DNA of 64,000 nucleotides from Methylobacterium sp. C25 (GTDB lineage Bacteria; Pseudomonadota; Alphaproteobacteria; Rhizobiales; Beijerinckiaceae): assembly GCF_021352225.1 (NCBI RefSeq), contig NZ_JAAUVI010000002.1:186001-250000 (forward strand), in the 5' to 3' direction. Position numbers and translations under genes: made by a program. Below are positions 45,177-54,892 of this stretch, in pieces (within the stretch, counting starts at the first letter, position 1; each line of letters begins with the position of its first letter). Under the pieces are notes generated by a model that saw only the letters and a list, made by a program, of their open reading frames with translations, was not told the DNA's origin and searched no databases.

Positions 45177-46253
45177 ATGGCAGCCTGGGTCAAAGGAAAC
45201 GCGGCCGATACGGACGCGGCGGTGGATGCCGCTGCAACCTTACTCGCAACCGCACGCACGCCCGTCTTCGCCGGCCTGAGCGCCGAGTTGGCCGCGGTCC
45301 GCGCCGCCTATCGCCTCGCCGACCGCATCGGCGCTTCGCTCGACCCGGCCGCCGGCGACAGCCTCTATGCCGAGCTCGGGTCGATCAGCGCCTCGGGCGC
45401 CCTCACCACCACGGCGCCCGAAGCGCTGGGCCGCGCCGACACCGTTCTCGTGATCGGTAAACGCCCCTGGGACGGCGATCTGGTCGCGGAGCTAGCGAAA
45501 ACCAAGCCGGTGCGTGGTCGTGCGGCTGGCGCGGATCGCTCGGTGCTCTCGCTCGGCGGCTCGGCGAATGGCAGCAGCCGTCATGTCGCCTATGGGGTCG
45601 GCAATGCGAGCCTCGATGTCGCCATCGGTCATCTGCGCGCCTTCGTCCGCGGAAACTATGCCGGGGAGGAAGCGTTCGGCGACCTCGCCAAGCGCCTTCT
45701 GGCCGCGAAGTTCGGCGTCGTGATCTATGATGCCGGCGAGATCGGCGAGGCCGGCACGGACATGCTCCTCGGCCTCCTCAAGGATCTCGCTGAGACCACC
45801 CGCGTCTTCGCCCTGCCGTTAGCCGATCCGTTCCAGGGCCGCGCGGTGACCCAACTCGCAGCCTGGACCACGGGCCAAGCTCCCCGTGTCGGCTTCGGCC
45901 GGCACTTGCCCGAACACGACCCATGGCGCTTCGATAGCGCCCGTCAGGTTGCTGCGGGCGAGGTGGACGCTGCGCTCTGGCTCGCCTCTCTTCCCTCGCC
46001 GCGGCCGGACTGGCTCGGCAGCCTGCCCGCCATCGCGATCGTCGGCGAGGGCAGCGCGGATGCGCGTCCCGAGACGGCCGAGATTGTCATTACGGTCGGC
46101 GTGCCCGGCAGCTCCGCCGGTGGGGCCGTCTGGAATGAGCGCCGCGGCGTGATCGGCTATGTCGAGGCGACGGGCAAAGCCGTCGCCGACACGGCTGCGA
46201 GCGTCATCGCCGGCATCGCCAAGAAGGTCGAAGAGAAAGGCGCCTCATGCTGA
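45177..46253 (+). CDS. fhcB: Formyltransferase/hydrolase complex subunit B
   Basis: 358 residues. Related to the FwdB/FmdB subunit of formylmethanofuran dehydrogenase, but it lacks the Cys-rich iron-sulfur and molybdopterin motifs. The only Cys is the last residue, which fits a hydrolytic rather than redox complex. Recognisable segments are TPVFAGLSAELAAVRAAYRL, ALGRADTVLVIGKRPW and VGVPGSSAGGAVWNERRGV. GGGGAGG precedes the ATG. It overlaps fhcA by 7 bases. Confidence 0.92.
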   Translation: MAAWVKGNAADTDAAVDAAATLLATARTPVFAGLSAELAAVRAAYRLADRIGASLDPAAGDSLYAELGSISASGALTTTAPEALGRADTVLVIGKRPWDGDLVAELAKTKPVRGRAAGADRSVLSLGGSANGSSRHVAYGVGNASLDVAIGHLRAFVRGNYAGEEAFGDLAKRLLAAKFGVVIYDAGEIGEAGTDMLLGLLKDLAETTRVFALPLADPFQGRAVTQLAAWTTGQAPRVGFGRHLPEHDPWRFDSARQVAAGEVDAALWLASLPSPRPDWLGSLPAIAIVGEGSADARPETAEIVITVGVPGSSAGGAVWNERRGVIGYVEATGKAVADTAASVIAGIAKKVEEKGASC

Positions 46254-47890
46254 TTCGCATCCAGGGCGGCCGGGTCGTCGATCCGACCGACGGGCGCGAT
46301 GCCGTCGGCGACGTCTGGATCGAGAACGGCAAGATCGTCGCGCCGTCCGAGCGCACGCCTGACCGCACCGTGGATGCCACGGGCTGCGTGGTCATGGCGG
46401 GCGGCGTCGAGGTCCATTCGCACATCGCCGGCGGCAACGTGGTGATGAGCCGCCTGCTGCTGCCGGACCTCTACGTCAGCGAGTCCGCGCCGAACGGCCA
46501 TCCCTTCGCCCATGCCGGCGGCTCGGGATCCTGGGTTGGCGCAAACTACGCCAAGATGGGCTACACCACCGCCGTCGAGCCGGCCCTGCCGCCCTCGAAC
46601 GCGCTCGCCACCCATCTCGAACTCGCAGACATCCCGCTGCTCGACCGCGGCGCGCTCGCCGTGCTCGGCAACGACGACCACCTCCTGCAGATCCTGCGCG
46701 ATGGCGAAGGTAAGAACGCGGTGCGCGATCTCGTCGCCCATACGCTGTCCCATGCCCGCGGCCTCGGCGTGAAGTGCATCAATGCCGGTGGCGCCTCGGC
46801 CTTCAAGGACGGCGTGCTGAAGCTGAGCCTCGATGACGAGATCCCGGTCTATGGGCTCTCGACGCGGAAGATCATGACGGCGCTTCTCGACGCGGTCGAG
46901 GAAATCGGCGTGCCGCATCCGCTGCACGTCCACTGCAACAATCTCGGCCTGCCTGGAGCGGACGATTCCTTCGTCTCGACGCTGGACGCGGCCGAGGGCC
47001 GACGCATCCACTTCGCCCACGCCCAGTTCTACGCCTATGGCGCGGTCGACAAGGAGAACCCGCTAACTGGCGGCTTCCGTTCCGCGGCTGAGCGCATCAC
47101 CGAGGCAATGGAGGCGCACCCGAACGCGACCTTCGACGTCGGCCAGGTCGTGTTCGGCCAGACGGTGACGATCTCGCTCGACGTTCTGCGCCAGTTCGCG
47201 GGCCGCAAGGGCGCGAACCCGAAGAAGTGGGCGCTCAGCGCCGGCGATGCCGAGGGCGGCGGCGTGGTGCCGTTCCTCTACAAGCCACGCGGCGGCGTTT
47301 CTTCGCTGCAATGGGCGATCGGCCTGGAGCTGATGCTCCTGTCGAAGGACCCCGAGCGCACCATCCTCACCACCGACCACCCGAATGGTGGCGTCTTCAC
47401 CGAATATCCGCGCATCATCCACCTGCTGATGAGCCGCGAGGAGCGCGAGAAGGAGATCGCGACGCTGCCGGCCGTGGTCGGCGAGCGGTCGAGCCTGCCG
47501 ACGATCGAGCGCGAATACACGCTCAGCGAGATCGCCCAGCTCACCCGCTCGGGTCCGGCCAAGCTCCTCGGCCTGACCGATCGCGGCCATCTGCGCGTCG
47601 GCGCCAAGGCGGACGTGGCGGTCTATCGCGACAGCCCGGACCGCACGGCGATGTTCTCACGCGCCAAGCTGGTGCTGAAGGATGGCGAGACCATCGTCGA
47701 GGACGGCGAGATCACGACGTGGCGCTTCGGCCGCACGCTGGAACTCGACGTCGAGGCGGATGCCGCCATCGTCAAGCGCAGTGAGACCTATCTGCAGGAC
47801 CGCTACGGCCAGGGGCTCGACAGCTTCGCCGTGCCCGACGCGGCCTTCTCCGAGACCGAGAACTTCGAGGACGTCGCATGCCGGGCGTGA
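46247..47890 (+). CDS. fhcA: Formyltransferase/hydrolase complex subunit A (formyl-methanofuran hydrolase)
   Basis: 547 residues. Amidohydrolase fold that releases formate from the formylated furan carrier. The metal-binding HxH is in GGVEVHSHIAGGNVVM (His57, His59). Further conserved segments are HPLHVHCNNLGLPG, RRIHFAHAQFYAYG, ILTTDHPNGGVFTEYPRI and the late GHLRVGAKADVAVY. Length is normal. Forms the core with FhcB, FhcC and FhcD. Confidence 0.96.
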   Translation: MLIRIQGGRVVDPTDGRDAVGDVWIENGKIVAPSERTPDRTVDATGCVVMAGGVEVHSHIAGGNVVMSRLLLPDLYVSESAPNGHPFAHAGGSGSWVGANYAKMGYTTAVEPALPPSNALATHLELADIPLLDRGALAVLGNDDHLLQILRDGEGKNAVRDLVAHTLSHARGLGVKCINAGGASAFKDGVLKLSLDDEIPVYGLSTRKIMTALLDAVEEIGVPHPLHVHCNNLGLPGADDSFVSTLDAAEGRRIHFAHAQFYAYGAVDKENPLTGGFRSAAERITEAMEAHPNATFDVGQVVFGQTVTISLDVLRQFAGRKGANPKKWALSAGDAEGGGVVPFLYKPRGGVSSLQWAIGLELMLLSKDPERTILTTDHPNGGVFTEYPRIIHLLMSREEREKEIATLPAVVGERSSLPTIEREYTLSEIAQLTRSGPAKLLGLTDRGHLRVGAKADVAVYRDSPDRTAMFSRAKLVLKDGETIVEDGEITTWRFGRTLELDVEADAAIVKRSETYLQDRYGQGLDSFAVPDAAFSETENFEDVACRA

Positions 47891-47918
47891 TGCGTGACCG
47901 AACCGGGGCGGGCGACTG

Positions 47919-48857
47919 ATGGCTGATTTCACCCTCAACGGCATCCGCGTCGTCGACACCTTCGCCGAGGCCTTCGACGTCGCCGGCACGGCGATCATCG
48001 TGACCAACGACACCCCTAAATGGGCGATGATCGCGGCCACCGTGATGACCGGGTTCGCCACCTCGGTGATTGGCTGCGGCGCCGAGGCCGGCATCGATGC
48101 CGAGCTCTCGCCGGAAGAGACGCCGGACGGCCGCCCGGGCGTGCGCATCCTGCTATTCGGCTTCGAGCCCAACGGGCTGAAGGACCAGCTCCTGAAGCGC
48201 GTCGGCCAGTGCATCCTGACCTGCCCCGGGACGGCCTGCTACGCCGGTGTCGAAGGCCCCACGAAGATCAAGCTCGGTGGCGCGATCCGCTATTTCGGCG
48301 ACGGTTTCGCCGTGGCCAAGCGCCTGCCGGATGCTCAGGGCAAGCTGCGCCGCTACTGGCGCGTTCCGGTGATGGATGGCGAGTTCCTCTGCGAAGACTC
48401 GGTCCGCGCGGTCGACGGCGCCGTCGGCGGTGGCAACCTGCTCTTCCTCGGCCGGGTCCATTCCGAGACGCTGAAGGTTGCCGAGATCGCGGTCGAGGCG
48501 GCGAAATCGGTGCCCGGGGCGATCCTTCCCTTCCCCGGTGGCATCGTCCGCTCCGGCTCAAAAGTAGGTGGCCGCACCAAGGGCATGATGGCCTCCACTA
48601 ACGATGCCTATTGTCCGACGCTGAAAGGTCGTGCCGGCTCCGAGCTGCCGCCCGAATGCGGAGTGGTGCTCGAGATCGTCATCGACGCCCTGACCTCCAA
48701 GGCGGTGGCCGAGTCGATGCGCCGGGGGCTGCACGCCGCGACCCAAGCGGGCGAGGCGCATGGCCTGATCGCAGTGACGGCCGGCAATTACGGCGGCAAC
48801 CTCGGGCGCCACCACTACCATCTCAAGGACCTGCTCGGAGAGGCGCCGATCGCATGA
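47919..48857 (+). CDS. fhcD: Formylmethanofuran:H4MPT formyltransferase, complex subunit D
   Basis: 312 residues. Moves the formyl group from formyl-H4MPT to the furan carrier; homologue of archaeal Ftr. Motifs include GIRVVDTFAEAFDVAGTAII, NDTPKWAMIAATVMTGFATS, CPGTACYAGVEG, KLGGAIRYFGDGF, LPFPGGIVRSGSKVGG and STNDAYCPTLKGRAGSELPP (shortened). Starts 28 bases after fhcA; the stop overlaps the fhcC start (ATGA). Confidence 0.96.
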   Translation: MADFTLNGIRVVDTFAEAFDVAGTAIIVTNDTPKWAMIAATVMTGFATSVIGCGAEAGIDAELSPEETPDGRPGVRILLFGFEPNGLKDQLLKRVGQCILTCPGTACYAGVEGPTKIKLGGAIRYFGDGFAVAKRLPDAQGKLRRYWRVPVMDGEFLCEDSVRAVDGAVGGGNLLFLGRVHSETLKVAEIAVEAAKSVPGAILPFPGGIVRSGSKVGGRTKGMMASTNDAYCPTLKGRAGSELPPECGVVLEIVIDALTSKAVAESMRRGLHAATQAGEAHGLIAVTAGNYGGNLGRHHYHLKDLLGEAPIA

Positions 48858-49651
48858 GCACCCTCACCCTGCGCTCCGAGCCGGTCGAGCGAATCGACCT
48901 GCTGAACATCACGCCGAAGGCGCTGAGCAGCCTCTCGCATGCGGATGCCGCCAAGCTTCCCGTCGGTACGAGCCGACGTGGGCTTACGCTTGGTGATATC
49001 TTCGCGATCAAGCTCGACGGCTCCAATAGCCTGACCATCGAGGGTGGCTCCGCGCGGCTCGACCGCGTCGGTGCGGCCCTGTCCGAAGGCTCGATCCGTG
49101 TCGAGGGCAATGTCGGGCAGCGGCTCGGCGAGGGCATGGCCGGCGGCAGCCTTATGGTCACTGGTTCGGCGGGGCCATTTGCCGGGACCGGCGCTACCGG
49201 TGGCATCATCACCATCGAAGGCGATGCCGGCGACCATGCTGGCGGCGCGGTCTACGCCGCCAAGGCCGGGCTCGATGGCGCGACGCTGATCATCAATGGC
49301 AGCGCCGGCGACAAGCTCGGTGACCGCATGCGGCGCGGCATCATCCTCGTTCAAAAGGCGGGTGCCCGCGTGGGGCAACGCATGATCGCAGGGACCATCG
49401 TGGCCGGAGTGGTGGGCGACGAGCCGGGCTACGGCATGCGCCGCGGCACCATCGTCGCAGGAAGTCACGGCACGCTGCTGCCGACCTTCGCCGAAACCGG
49501 CACCCCCGACCTCGTTTTCCTGCGCCTGCTCGCCCGTTCGATCGGGACCCTTGGGGCCAAGAACCTCGATCTCTTGAAGGGGCCGATGCGGCGTTACTCG
49601 GGTGATCTCGCCACGATCGGCAAGGGCGAGCTGTTCACGCCGGCCGGATAA
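48854..49651 (+). CDS. fhcC: Formyltransferase/hydrolase complex subunit C
   Basis: 265 residues. FwdC-like, with the GltS-alpha-type right-handed beta-helix of repeated GxxGxxxxG units (GNVGQRLGEGMAGGSLMVTG, GDAGDHAGGAVYAAKAG, GSAGDKLGDRMRRGIILVQ, GARVGQRMIAGTIV). Structural subunit of the complex. Last gene of the fhc operon. Confidence 0.95.
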   Translation: MSTLTLRSEPVERIDLLNITPKALSSLSHADAAKLPVGTSRRGLTLGDIFAIKLDGSNSLTIEGGSARLDRVGAALSEGSIRVEGNVGQRLGEGMAGGSLMVTGSAGPFAGTGATGGIITIEGDAGDHAGGAVYAAKAGLDGATLIINGSAGDKLGDRMRRGIILVQKAGARVGQRMIAGTIVAGVVGDEPGYGMRRGTIVAGSHGTLLPTFAETGTPDLVFLRLLARSIGTLGAKNLDLLKGPMRRYSGDLATIGKGELFTPAG

Positions 49652-49759
49652 GATTGCCCGACCCGGCCTGCACAATATCTCTTGCCGGCTTTCCGGATCG
49701 TCCCAGTTGATGGCGTTGGGCCCTGTGAGCCCGAGCTCCGGACGCGAGGCCTGCAAACG

Positions 49760-49966
49760 ATGTTCCTGCTGTTGTCCGTCTGCCTCCTCGCCGAGCCGGC
49801 GAAGTGCCACGAGGAACGGATCAACCTGTCATTGGGCAACCAGAACCCGGCGATCTGCTTGAGGAACTCGCAGGCGACGCTTGCCCAATGGGCCGGTGAG
49901 CACCCGGACCTGACCATCAAGTCGTGGCGCTGCGTCAGCAAAGCCAAGCTTCAGAACGACTTGTGA
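49760..49966 (+). CDS. Small exported Cys-containing protein
   Basis: 68 residues. The start MFLLLSVCLLAEPAKCHEER gives a short signal-like segment, followed by a compact region with Cys (PAICLRNSQATLAQWA and SWRCVSKAKLQ). No known family. It lies between fhcC and the sensor kinase gene. Confidence 0.55.
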   Translation: MFLLLSVCLLAEPAKCHEERINLSLGNQNPAICLRNSQATLAQWAGEHPDLTIKSWRCVSKAKLQNDL

Positions 49967-50054
49967 TGGGGGCGCCGAGGCGCCGGCGCTTGGCCCCACG
50001 GCACGGTGGTGACACTGTCGTGCTCACGGCCAAGGGCCGACAGGGTCGGAGACG

Positions 50055-51674
50055 ATGCGTTCGCTCAAAGTTCGGTTCGCGCTGTTGCTGCTCGGGACGG
50101 CGCTGCTCGTCATGCTGGCCGCGGCGAGCGTGTTGTGGTCGACGACTCTGTCCGAGCGCACGATCGACCGGGTGCTCGCCGCCCAGCATCGCCTCGAATT
50201 GCTGGCCGAGCTGTCCGGCCGCCTGACCCAATATGGCCTCGCCGCGGTCGAGACCCTCGGAAACCCCGACACGCCTCCCGAGGCGCTCTCGATCACCCGA
50301 GAGGCGGTGGACAAGGCTCTGAATACGGTCGAAGCCGCTATCGGCGGTGGCCTGGCCGCAAGTGAGGATCGGGTCGAGCAGATCCAGTACATGGCGCGGA
50401 CGCGACCGCTGATGAAGCTTCGCTCCGCCCGCGTCATCCTCGACCGGCAAGTCTATCAGATCCAACGCGAAATCGACCCCGACAAGCGCAAGGATTCGAT
50501 CCAGGGCGCCCTGAACGCCTTCGGCGCGATGACCGGGCAGCCGCTTTCCCTGCTGATCGAATCCGAGCGACGCGCCATGACGGCCGGCTCGGATGAAGCC
50601 CGCACCGTGTCGCAGCGGATGCGGACTCTGTCGCTCATCGGTCTCGCCATCGCTCTGGGCCTCGTCCTGGTGCTCTATCGGAGTGTGACGCGGCCGACCC
50701 TGGCGCGCATCGAGGCTGTGCGGTTGGCGGCGGGTGCCGTCGGCAGCGGTGCCCTCGACACGCGACTCTCTGTGGCGACGCGTGACGAACTCGGCCTGCT
50801 CGTCGCGAACTTCAACCGGATGGCGGCGCGGCTCGGGCGCCGCGAGCGCCACGTCGCGGCGGACCGCGCTGCACTCGAGGATACGATTGAGGCGCGTACG
50901 GCGGATCTGCGCGCTGCGAACGAGCGGCTCGAGATGGTCGACCGCTCCCGGCGCCGCTTCTTCGCCGATGTCAGCCACGAGCTTCGCACGCCTCTCACCG
51001 TGATCCTCGGCGAATGCGATCTCGCCAGTCGGTCGGCCGGCCGCACGGTCGATTACGGACCCGTCTTCGCGACGATCCGCAAGCGGGCGCAGGGCTTGAA
51101 GCGCCGGGTCGAGGATCTGCTGCGCGTCGCGCGCTCGGAGTCCGGCCAGATCGAGTTGGACCGTCGCCCGGTGAGCGCACTCGCCGTGCTGACCGCTGCC
51201 GTCGAAGGCGCAGCGAGCGAGGCAGCGAAACGCCGTGTGGCACTGAGCCTGGAGCCGGGAGAGCGCGACGTTGAGCTGCGGGCCGATCCCGAATGGCTGC
51301 GCCAAGTGGTGGAGAGTCTGACCGACAATGCGCTTCGCCATGCTACCGGCCTGACACGGATCGTGATCGCACTCGCCGAAAGTCGCAACGCCGGAGGCGT
51401 TCAAGCGCGGATCACCGTTACCGATGACGGCCCGGGCTTTCCCGAGCAGGGCGAGGACTTGTTCGAGCGGTTCCGGCGCGACGCGCATTCGGGAGAGCCG
51501 GGATTCGGCATAGGCTTAGCTCTAGCGCGCTGGGTGATAGAGCGGCATGATGGCATCATAAGCCTGGGCGCCGGCGTTGACGGATGCGGGGCGCGCGTGA
51601 CGATCGAGTTGCCGGCCGCCGATATGGCCGCGGCTGACCACGGTCGCGAACGGGTGAGGACGGGAGTGGCATGA
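50055..51674 (+). CDS. mxbD: Sensor histidine kinase, MxbD-like
   Basis: 539 residues. Membrane helices at about 8-28 and 192-209 flank a periplasmic helical sensor domain of some 160 residues. HAMP and coiled coil follow (about 211-300), then the H-box FFADVSHELRTPLTVILGE with His308, N-box DNALRHA, G-boxes DDGPGFPEQGEDLFERF and GFGIGLALARWV. Paired with the next gene; MxbDM controls methanol dehydrogenase switching in M. extorquens. Position between the fhc and pqq genes supports this identity. The C-terminus overlaps the response-regulator start by four bases. Confidence 0.88.
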   Translation: MRSLKVRFALLLLGTALLVMLAAASVLWSTTLSERTIDRVLAAQHRLELLAELSGRLTQYGLAAVETLGNPDTPPEALSITREAVDKALNTVEAAIGGGLAASEDRVEQIQYMARTRPLMKLRSARVILDRQVYQIQREIDPDKRKDSIQGALNAFGAMTGQPLSLLIESERRAMTAGSDEARTVSQRMRTLSLIGLAIALGLVLVLYRSVTRPTLARIEAVRLAAGAVGSGALDTRLSVATRDELGLLVANFNRMAARLGRRERHVAADRAALEDTIEARTADLRAANERLEMVDRSRRRFFADVSHELRTPLTVILGECDLASRSAGRTVDYGPVFATIRKRAQGLKRRVEDLLRVARSESGQIELDRRPVSALAVLTAAVEGAASEAAKRRVALSLEPGERDVELRADPEWLRQVVESLTDNALRHATGLTRIVIALAESRNAGGVQARITVTDDGPGFPEQGEDLFERFRRDAHSGEPGFGIGLALARWVIERHDGIISLGAGVDGCGARVTIELPAADMAAADHGRERVRTGVA

Positions 51675-52375
51675 CGCGCGTTTTGATCGTCGAGGACGAC
51701 AGTGACATCCGCGGCATGCTCGCCCGGGGCCTCGAAGCCGAGGGCTTCTCCGTCGGCATGGCCGAGCGCGTCGACGATGCGCTGAGCGCGGCGCGCGACG
51801 ATTCCCCCGAGGCCGTGGTCCTCGACATCACCCTGCCCGACGGCTCTGGCCACGACGTCTGCCGGTCCCTGCGTGAGGGCGGCTATCCCGGTGCGATCCT
51901 GTTTCTCAGCGCCCGCGACGAGATCCGTGACCGGGCCGAGGGGCTGGCGCTCGGCGCGGACGATTACATCGTCAAGCCGTTCGTCTTCGACGAGCTGCTT
52001 GCTCGCCTGCAGACGCATCTGCTGCGCCGGCGCGAGGCCGATTCGCCGCGAACCATCGTGACGGCGGGTCGTCTCGTGCTCGATCTCAATGTTCGCCAGG
52101 TCTCTTTTGGGGATGCGTCGGCACGCCTCACCCCCCGTGAGGCCGAGCTGCTCGCCCTGTTGATGGAAGAGGTCAATAAGCCGATCGCGCGCGGCACGAT
52201 CTTCGACAAGCTCTGGGCGACCCAGGGCGGTCTCTCGCTGAATGTGGTCGATGTCTACGTGGGTTACCTGCGCAGCAAGCTGTCCGATTTCGTGCGCTTC
52301 GGCGGCCCGATCATCACGACCGTGCGCGGCAAAGGATTCATGCTCGACCTGCGCGGCCAAGACTTCCGTCATTAA
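51671..52375 (+). CDS. mxbM: OmpR-type response regulator, MxbM-like
   Basis: 234 residues. Receiver domain with acidic pocket VEDDSDIRGM, phospho-accepting Asp52 (VVLDITLPDGSG) and DDYIVKPFVFDELLARL. The C-terminal winged helix (ARLTPREAELLALLMEEVNK, LSLNVVDVYVGYLRSKL, ITTVRGKGFML) binds DNA. Likely controls the adjacent pqqA promoter and methanol oxidation genes, as MxbM does in M. extorquens (established there, inferred here). Confidence 0.88.
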   Translation: MTRVLIVEDDSDIRGMLARGLEAEGFSVGMAERVDDALSAARDDSPEAVVLDITLPDGSGHDVCRSLREGGYPGAILFLSARDEIRDRAEGLALGADDYIVKPFVFDELLARLQTHLLRRREADSPRTIVTAGRLVLDLNVRQVSFGDASARLTPREAELLALLMEEVNKPIARGTIFDKLWATQGGLSLNVVDVYVGYLRSKLSDFVRFGGPIITTVRGKGFMLDLRGQDFRH

Positions 52376-52553
52376 CGTTCGGCAATCCAGCTCACGGTAT
52401 TTTGGGTAAATCCGGCAATTTGGCTCTTGCGGCGCCGGGTGGAATTGGCGATATAGCTCTCGCGCAAGAAATCTTAGCGCCGTCAGTGTCTTAGCATTCT
52501 CTTATAGAGCCATGCGGATGCTGCTGACGTTCTAGAAATATTGGAGAGATGCC
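52376..52553 (+). promoter_or_regulatory. pqqA upstream region
   Basis: 178 bases between mxbM and pqqA. It includes AAGAAA at 52,466-52,471, a hexamer reported, as I recall, in methanol-oxidation promoters of M. extorquens. TTGGCGATATAG precedes it. GGAGAG at 52,543 is the pqqA ribosome-binding site. The exact -35/-10 was not assigned. Confidence 0.4.
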
Positions 52554-52643
52554 ATGAAGTGGGCCGCCCCCGTCGTTTCCGAGATCTGCGTCGGCATGGA
52601 AGTCACGAGCTACGAGTCGGCTGAGATCGACACCTTCAACTAA
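52554..52643 (+). CDS. pqqA: PQQ precursor peptide PqqA
   Basis: 29 residues, MKWAAPVVSEICVGMEVTSY followed by ESAEIDTFN. The core E16-V-T-S-Y20 holds the Glu and Tyr that become PQQ. PqqE crosslinks them with PqqD as peptide chaperone. GGAGAG lies 6 bases upstream. It is 41 bases ahead of pqqB. Confidence 0.97.
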   Translation: MKWAAPVVSEICVGMEVTSYESAEIDTFN

Positions 52644-52684
52644 GGTGTAGCGCCGGCCGGGGATCGCAGGCAGCGGGTTCATCC

Positions 52685-53584
52685 ATGCATGTCGTGATCC
52701 TCGGCTCGGCTGCCGGCGGCGGTGTTCCTCAGTGGAACTGCCGCTGCTCCATCTGCTCAATGGCTTGGGCAGGTGACCCCCGCGTAAAGTCCCGCACGCA
52801 GTCGAGCATCGCAGTCTCTCCGGACGGAGAACGCTGGCTCCTCGTGAATGCTTCCCCCGATATCCGGCAGCAGATTCAGGCCAACAGCGCGATGTTTCCG
52901 CGCGAGGGTCTGCGTCACTCGCCGATTCACTCGGTTCTGCTCACCAACGGCGATGTCGATCACGTCGCTGGCTTGCTGACCCTTCGCGAAGGTCAGACGT
53001 TCACGCTTTACGGAACGTCTGACATTCTCGGGTCCGTCACCGACAATCGCGTCTTCGACGTGATGGCTGCCAATGTCGTGACGCGGCAGCCGATCGCCGT
53101 GAATCAAGCTTTCGAGCCCGTGCCCGGCCTGACCGTTACACTGTTCTCCGTGCCCGGAAAGGTGCCGCTCTGGCTGGAGGACGCCAACATGAAAATCGGC
53201 GCCGAGACCGAGACTACGGTCGGCGCCATGATCGAGGCTGGTGGTAAGCGGCTTGCCTACATCCCCGGCTGCGCCCGCGTCACCGATGGCCTGAAACAGC
53301 GTATCGCGGGAGTCGACGCCCTGTTGTTCGACGGGACGGTGCTGGAAGACGACGACATGATCCGCGCTGGCGTCGGGACCAAGACCGGCTGGCGCATGGG
53401 CCATATTCAGATGAACGGCGAGACCGGCTCGATCGCCTCGCTGGCCGATGTCGATATCGGGCGCCGTGTCTTCGTCCATATCAACAACACGAACCCCGTT
53501 CTGGTCGAAGACTCGGCCGAACGGGCGAGCGTGGAAGAGCGCGGCTGGACCGTCGCCCATGACGGCCTGAGCCTCGCGCTCTAA
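52685..53584 (+). CDS. pqqB: PQQ biosynthesis protein PqqB
   Basis: 299 residues. Metallo-beta-lactamase fold. N-terminal MHVVILGSAAGGGVPQWNCR with the CxC metal site (WNCRCSIC), then the metal motif LTNGDVDHVAGLLTLREG. Later segments are GKRLAYIPGCARV and GRRVFVHINNTNPVL. Implicated in hydroxylation of the crosslinked Tyr during PQQ synthesis. Followed by 231 non-coding bases before pqqCD. Confidence 0.96.
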   Translation: MHVVILGSAAGGGVPQWNCRCSICSMAWAGDPRVKSRTQSSIAVSPDGERWLLVNASPDIRQQIQANSAMFPREGLRHSPIHSVLLTNGDVDHVAGLLTLREGQTFTLYGTSDILGSVTDNRVFDVMAANVVTRQPIAVNQAFEPVPGLTVTLFSVPGKVPLWLEDANMKIGAETETTVGAMIEAGGKRLAYIPGCARVTDGLKQRIAGVDALLFDGTVLEDDDMIRAGVGTKTGWRMGHIQMNGETGSIASLADVDIGRRVFVHINNTNPVLVEDSAERASVEERGWTVAHDGLSLAL

Positions 53585-53815
53585 GAGCTTTCTCAGGACG
53601 ATAGCGTAGCCATTCTGCGCTATAAGATGAGCTGGCGCAACGACTTGAGCCTCATCGCAAGCGGTTCGCCAGCCGCCGCGAGAAGCTGGAAATTGCGTTC
53701 GAGAACAATATATTTTGCACGATACAATTGAGCCCACCGGATTGATGCTTTGGCATCGTGGTCGGCTCATCTAAGAATCGCTCCAGGAAACGCACGAGAC
53801 GGACGCGCTGACGCC

Positions 53816-54892
53816 ATGACCGCCCCCTTCCCGACTCCCGTTGCCGACCAGCGTCTCCTGACCCCCGAGGAACTGGAGGCAGCGCTCCGTGACATCGGCG
53901 CGCGCCGCTACCACAACCTGCACCCGTTCCACCGCTTGCTGCACGACGGCAAGCTGAACAAGGATCAGGTCCGCGCTTGGGCGCTGAACCGCTATTACTA
54001 CCAGGCGATGATCCCGGTGAAGGACGCCGCGGTGCTTGCCCGGATGCACGATGCTGAGCTGCGCCGCGTCTGGCGCCAGCGTATCGTCGACCATGACGGC
54101 GATGCTCCCGGCGATGGTGGCATCGAGCGTTGGCTGAAGCTCGCCGAAGGCGTCGGCTTCCGCCGCGACTACGTGCTGTCCACCGACGGAATCCTCTCGG
54201 CCACGAAGTTCTCGGTCGAGGCCTATGTCCACTTCGTGAAGGAGAAGTCGCTGCTCGAAGCGATCGCCTCGTCGCTAACCGAGATGTTTTCGCCGACCAT
54301 CATCTCCGAGCGCGTCTCGGGCATGCTCAAGAACTACGACTTCATCACCAAGGACACGCTCGCCTATTTCGAGAAGCGCCTCACCCAGGCGCCGCGTGAT
54401 GCCGATTTCGCCCTCGATTACGTGAAACAGCACGCCACCACGCCGGAGCTGCAGCGCCAAGCGATGGCCGCGCTGACATTTAAGTGCAACGTGCTCTGGA
54501 CGCAACTCGATGCCCTGTACTTCGCCTATGTCGCCCCCGGGATGGTGCCGCCGGATGCTTGGCAGCCTGGCGAGGGTCTCGTCGAGGCGACGTCCGCGGC
54601 AGCGGAGGGCAAACGCGGCCCTTTCGTCGGGACTGACGTACCTCGCCTCCCCCGCGGTGTGCGTCTGCGCTTCGACGATGTCCGCGGGAAGCACGTGCTG
54701 CTCGCGCCAGAGCGTACCTTCGATCTCGACGACAACGCCGTCGCCGTCCTGAAGCTGGTCGATGGCAAGCGCTCGGTCGGCGATATCGCGGGCGAGCTTG
54801 CAGCCATCTACGCCGCCGACCGTTCCGTCATTGAGGCCGACATCGGCGTGATGCTGGCCGATCTCGCACAGAAGAGGGTCCTGGAGCGATGA
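53816..54892 (+). CDS. pqqCD: Fused PqqC-PqqD
   Basis: 358 residues. PqqC domain (about 11-245) with [42 protein letters not shown] and [15 protein letters not shown]; the last cofactor-free oxidase step to PQQ. A linker (246-274) leads to the PqqD domain (about 275-358; [39 protein letters not shown]), the PqqA-binding chaperone. The CD fusion is typical of Methylobacterium. ATGA overlap with pqqE. Confidence 0.96.
   Translation: MTAPFPTPVADQRLLTPEELEAALRDIGARRYHNLHPFHRLLHDGKLNKDQVRAWALNRYYYQAMIPVKDAAVLARMHDAELRRVWRQRIVDHDGDAPGDGGIERWLKLAEGVGFRRDYVLSTDGILSATKFSVEAYVHFVKEKSLLEAIASSLTEMFSPTIISERVSGMLKNYDFITKDTLAYFEKRLTQAPRDADFALDYVKQHATTPELQRQAMAALTFKCNVLWTQLDALYFAYVAPGMVPPDAWQPGEGLVEATSAAAEGKRGPFVGTDVPRLPRGVRLRFDDVRGKHVLLAPERTFDLDDNAVAVLKLVDGKRSVGDIAGELAAIYAADRSVIEADIGVMLADLAQKRVLER

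Noticed and set aside
52644..52684. Terminator between pqqA and pqqB
   Set aside because: Only a short CCGGCCGG palindrome is present; no stem-loop with a U-run.
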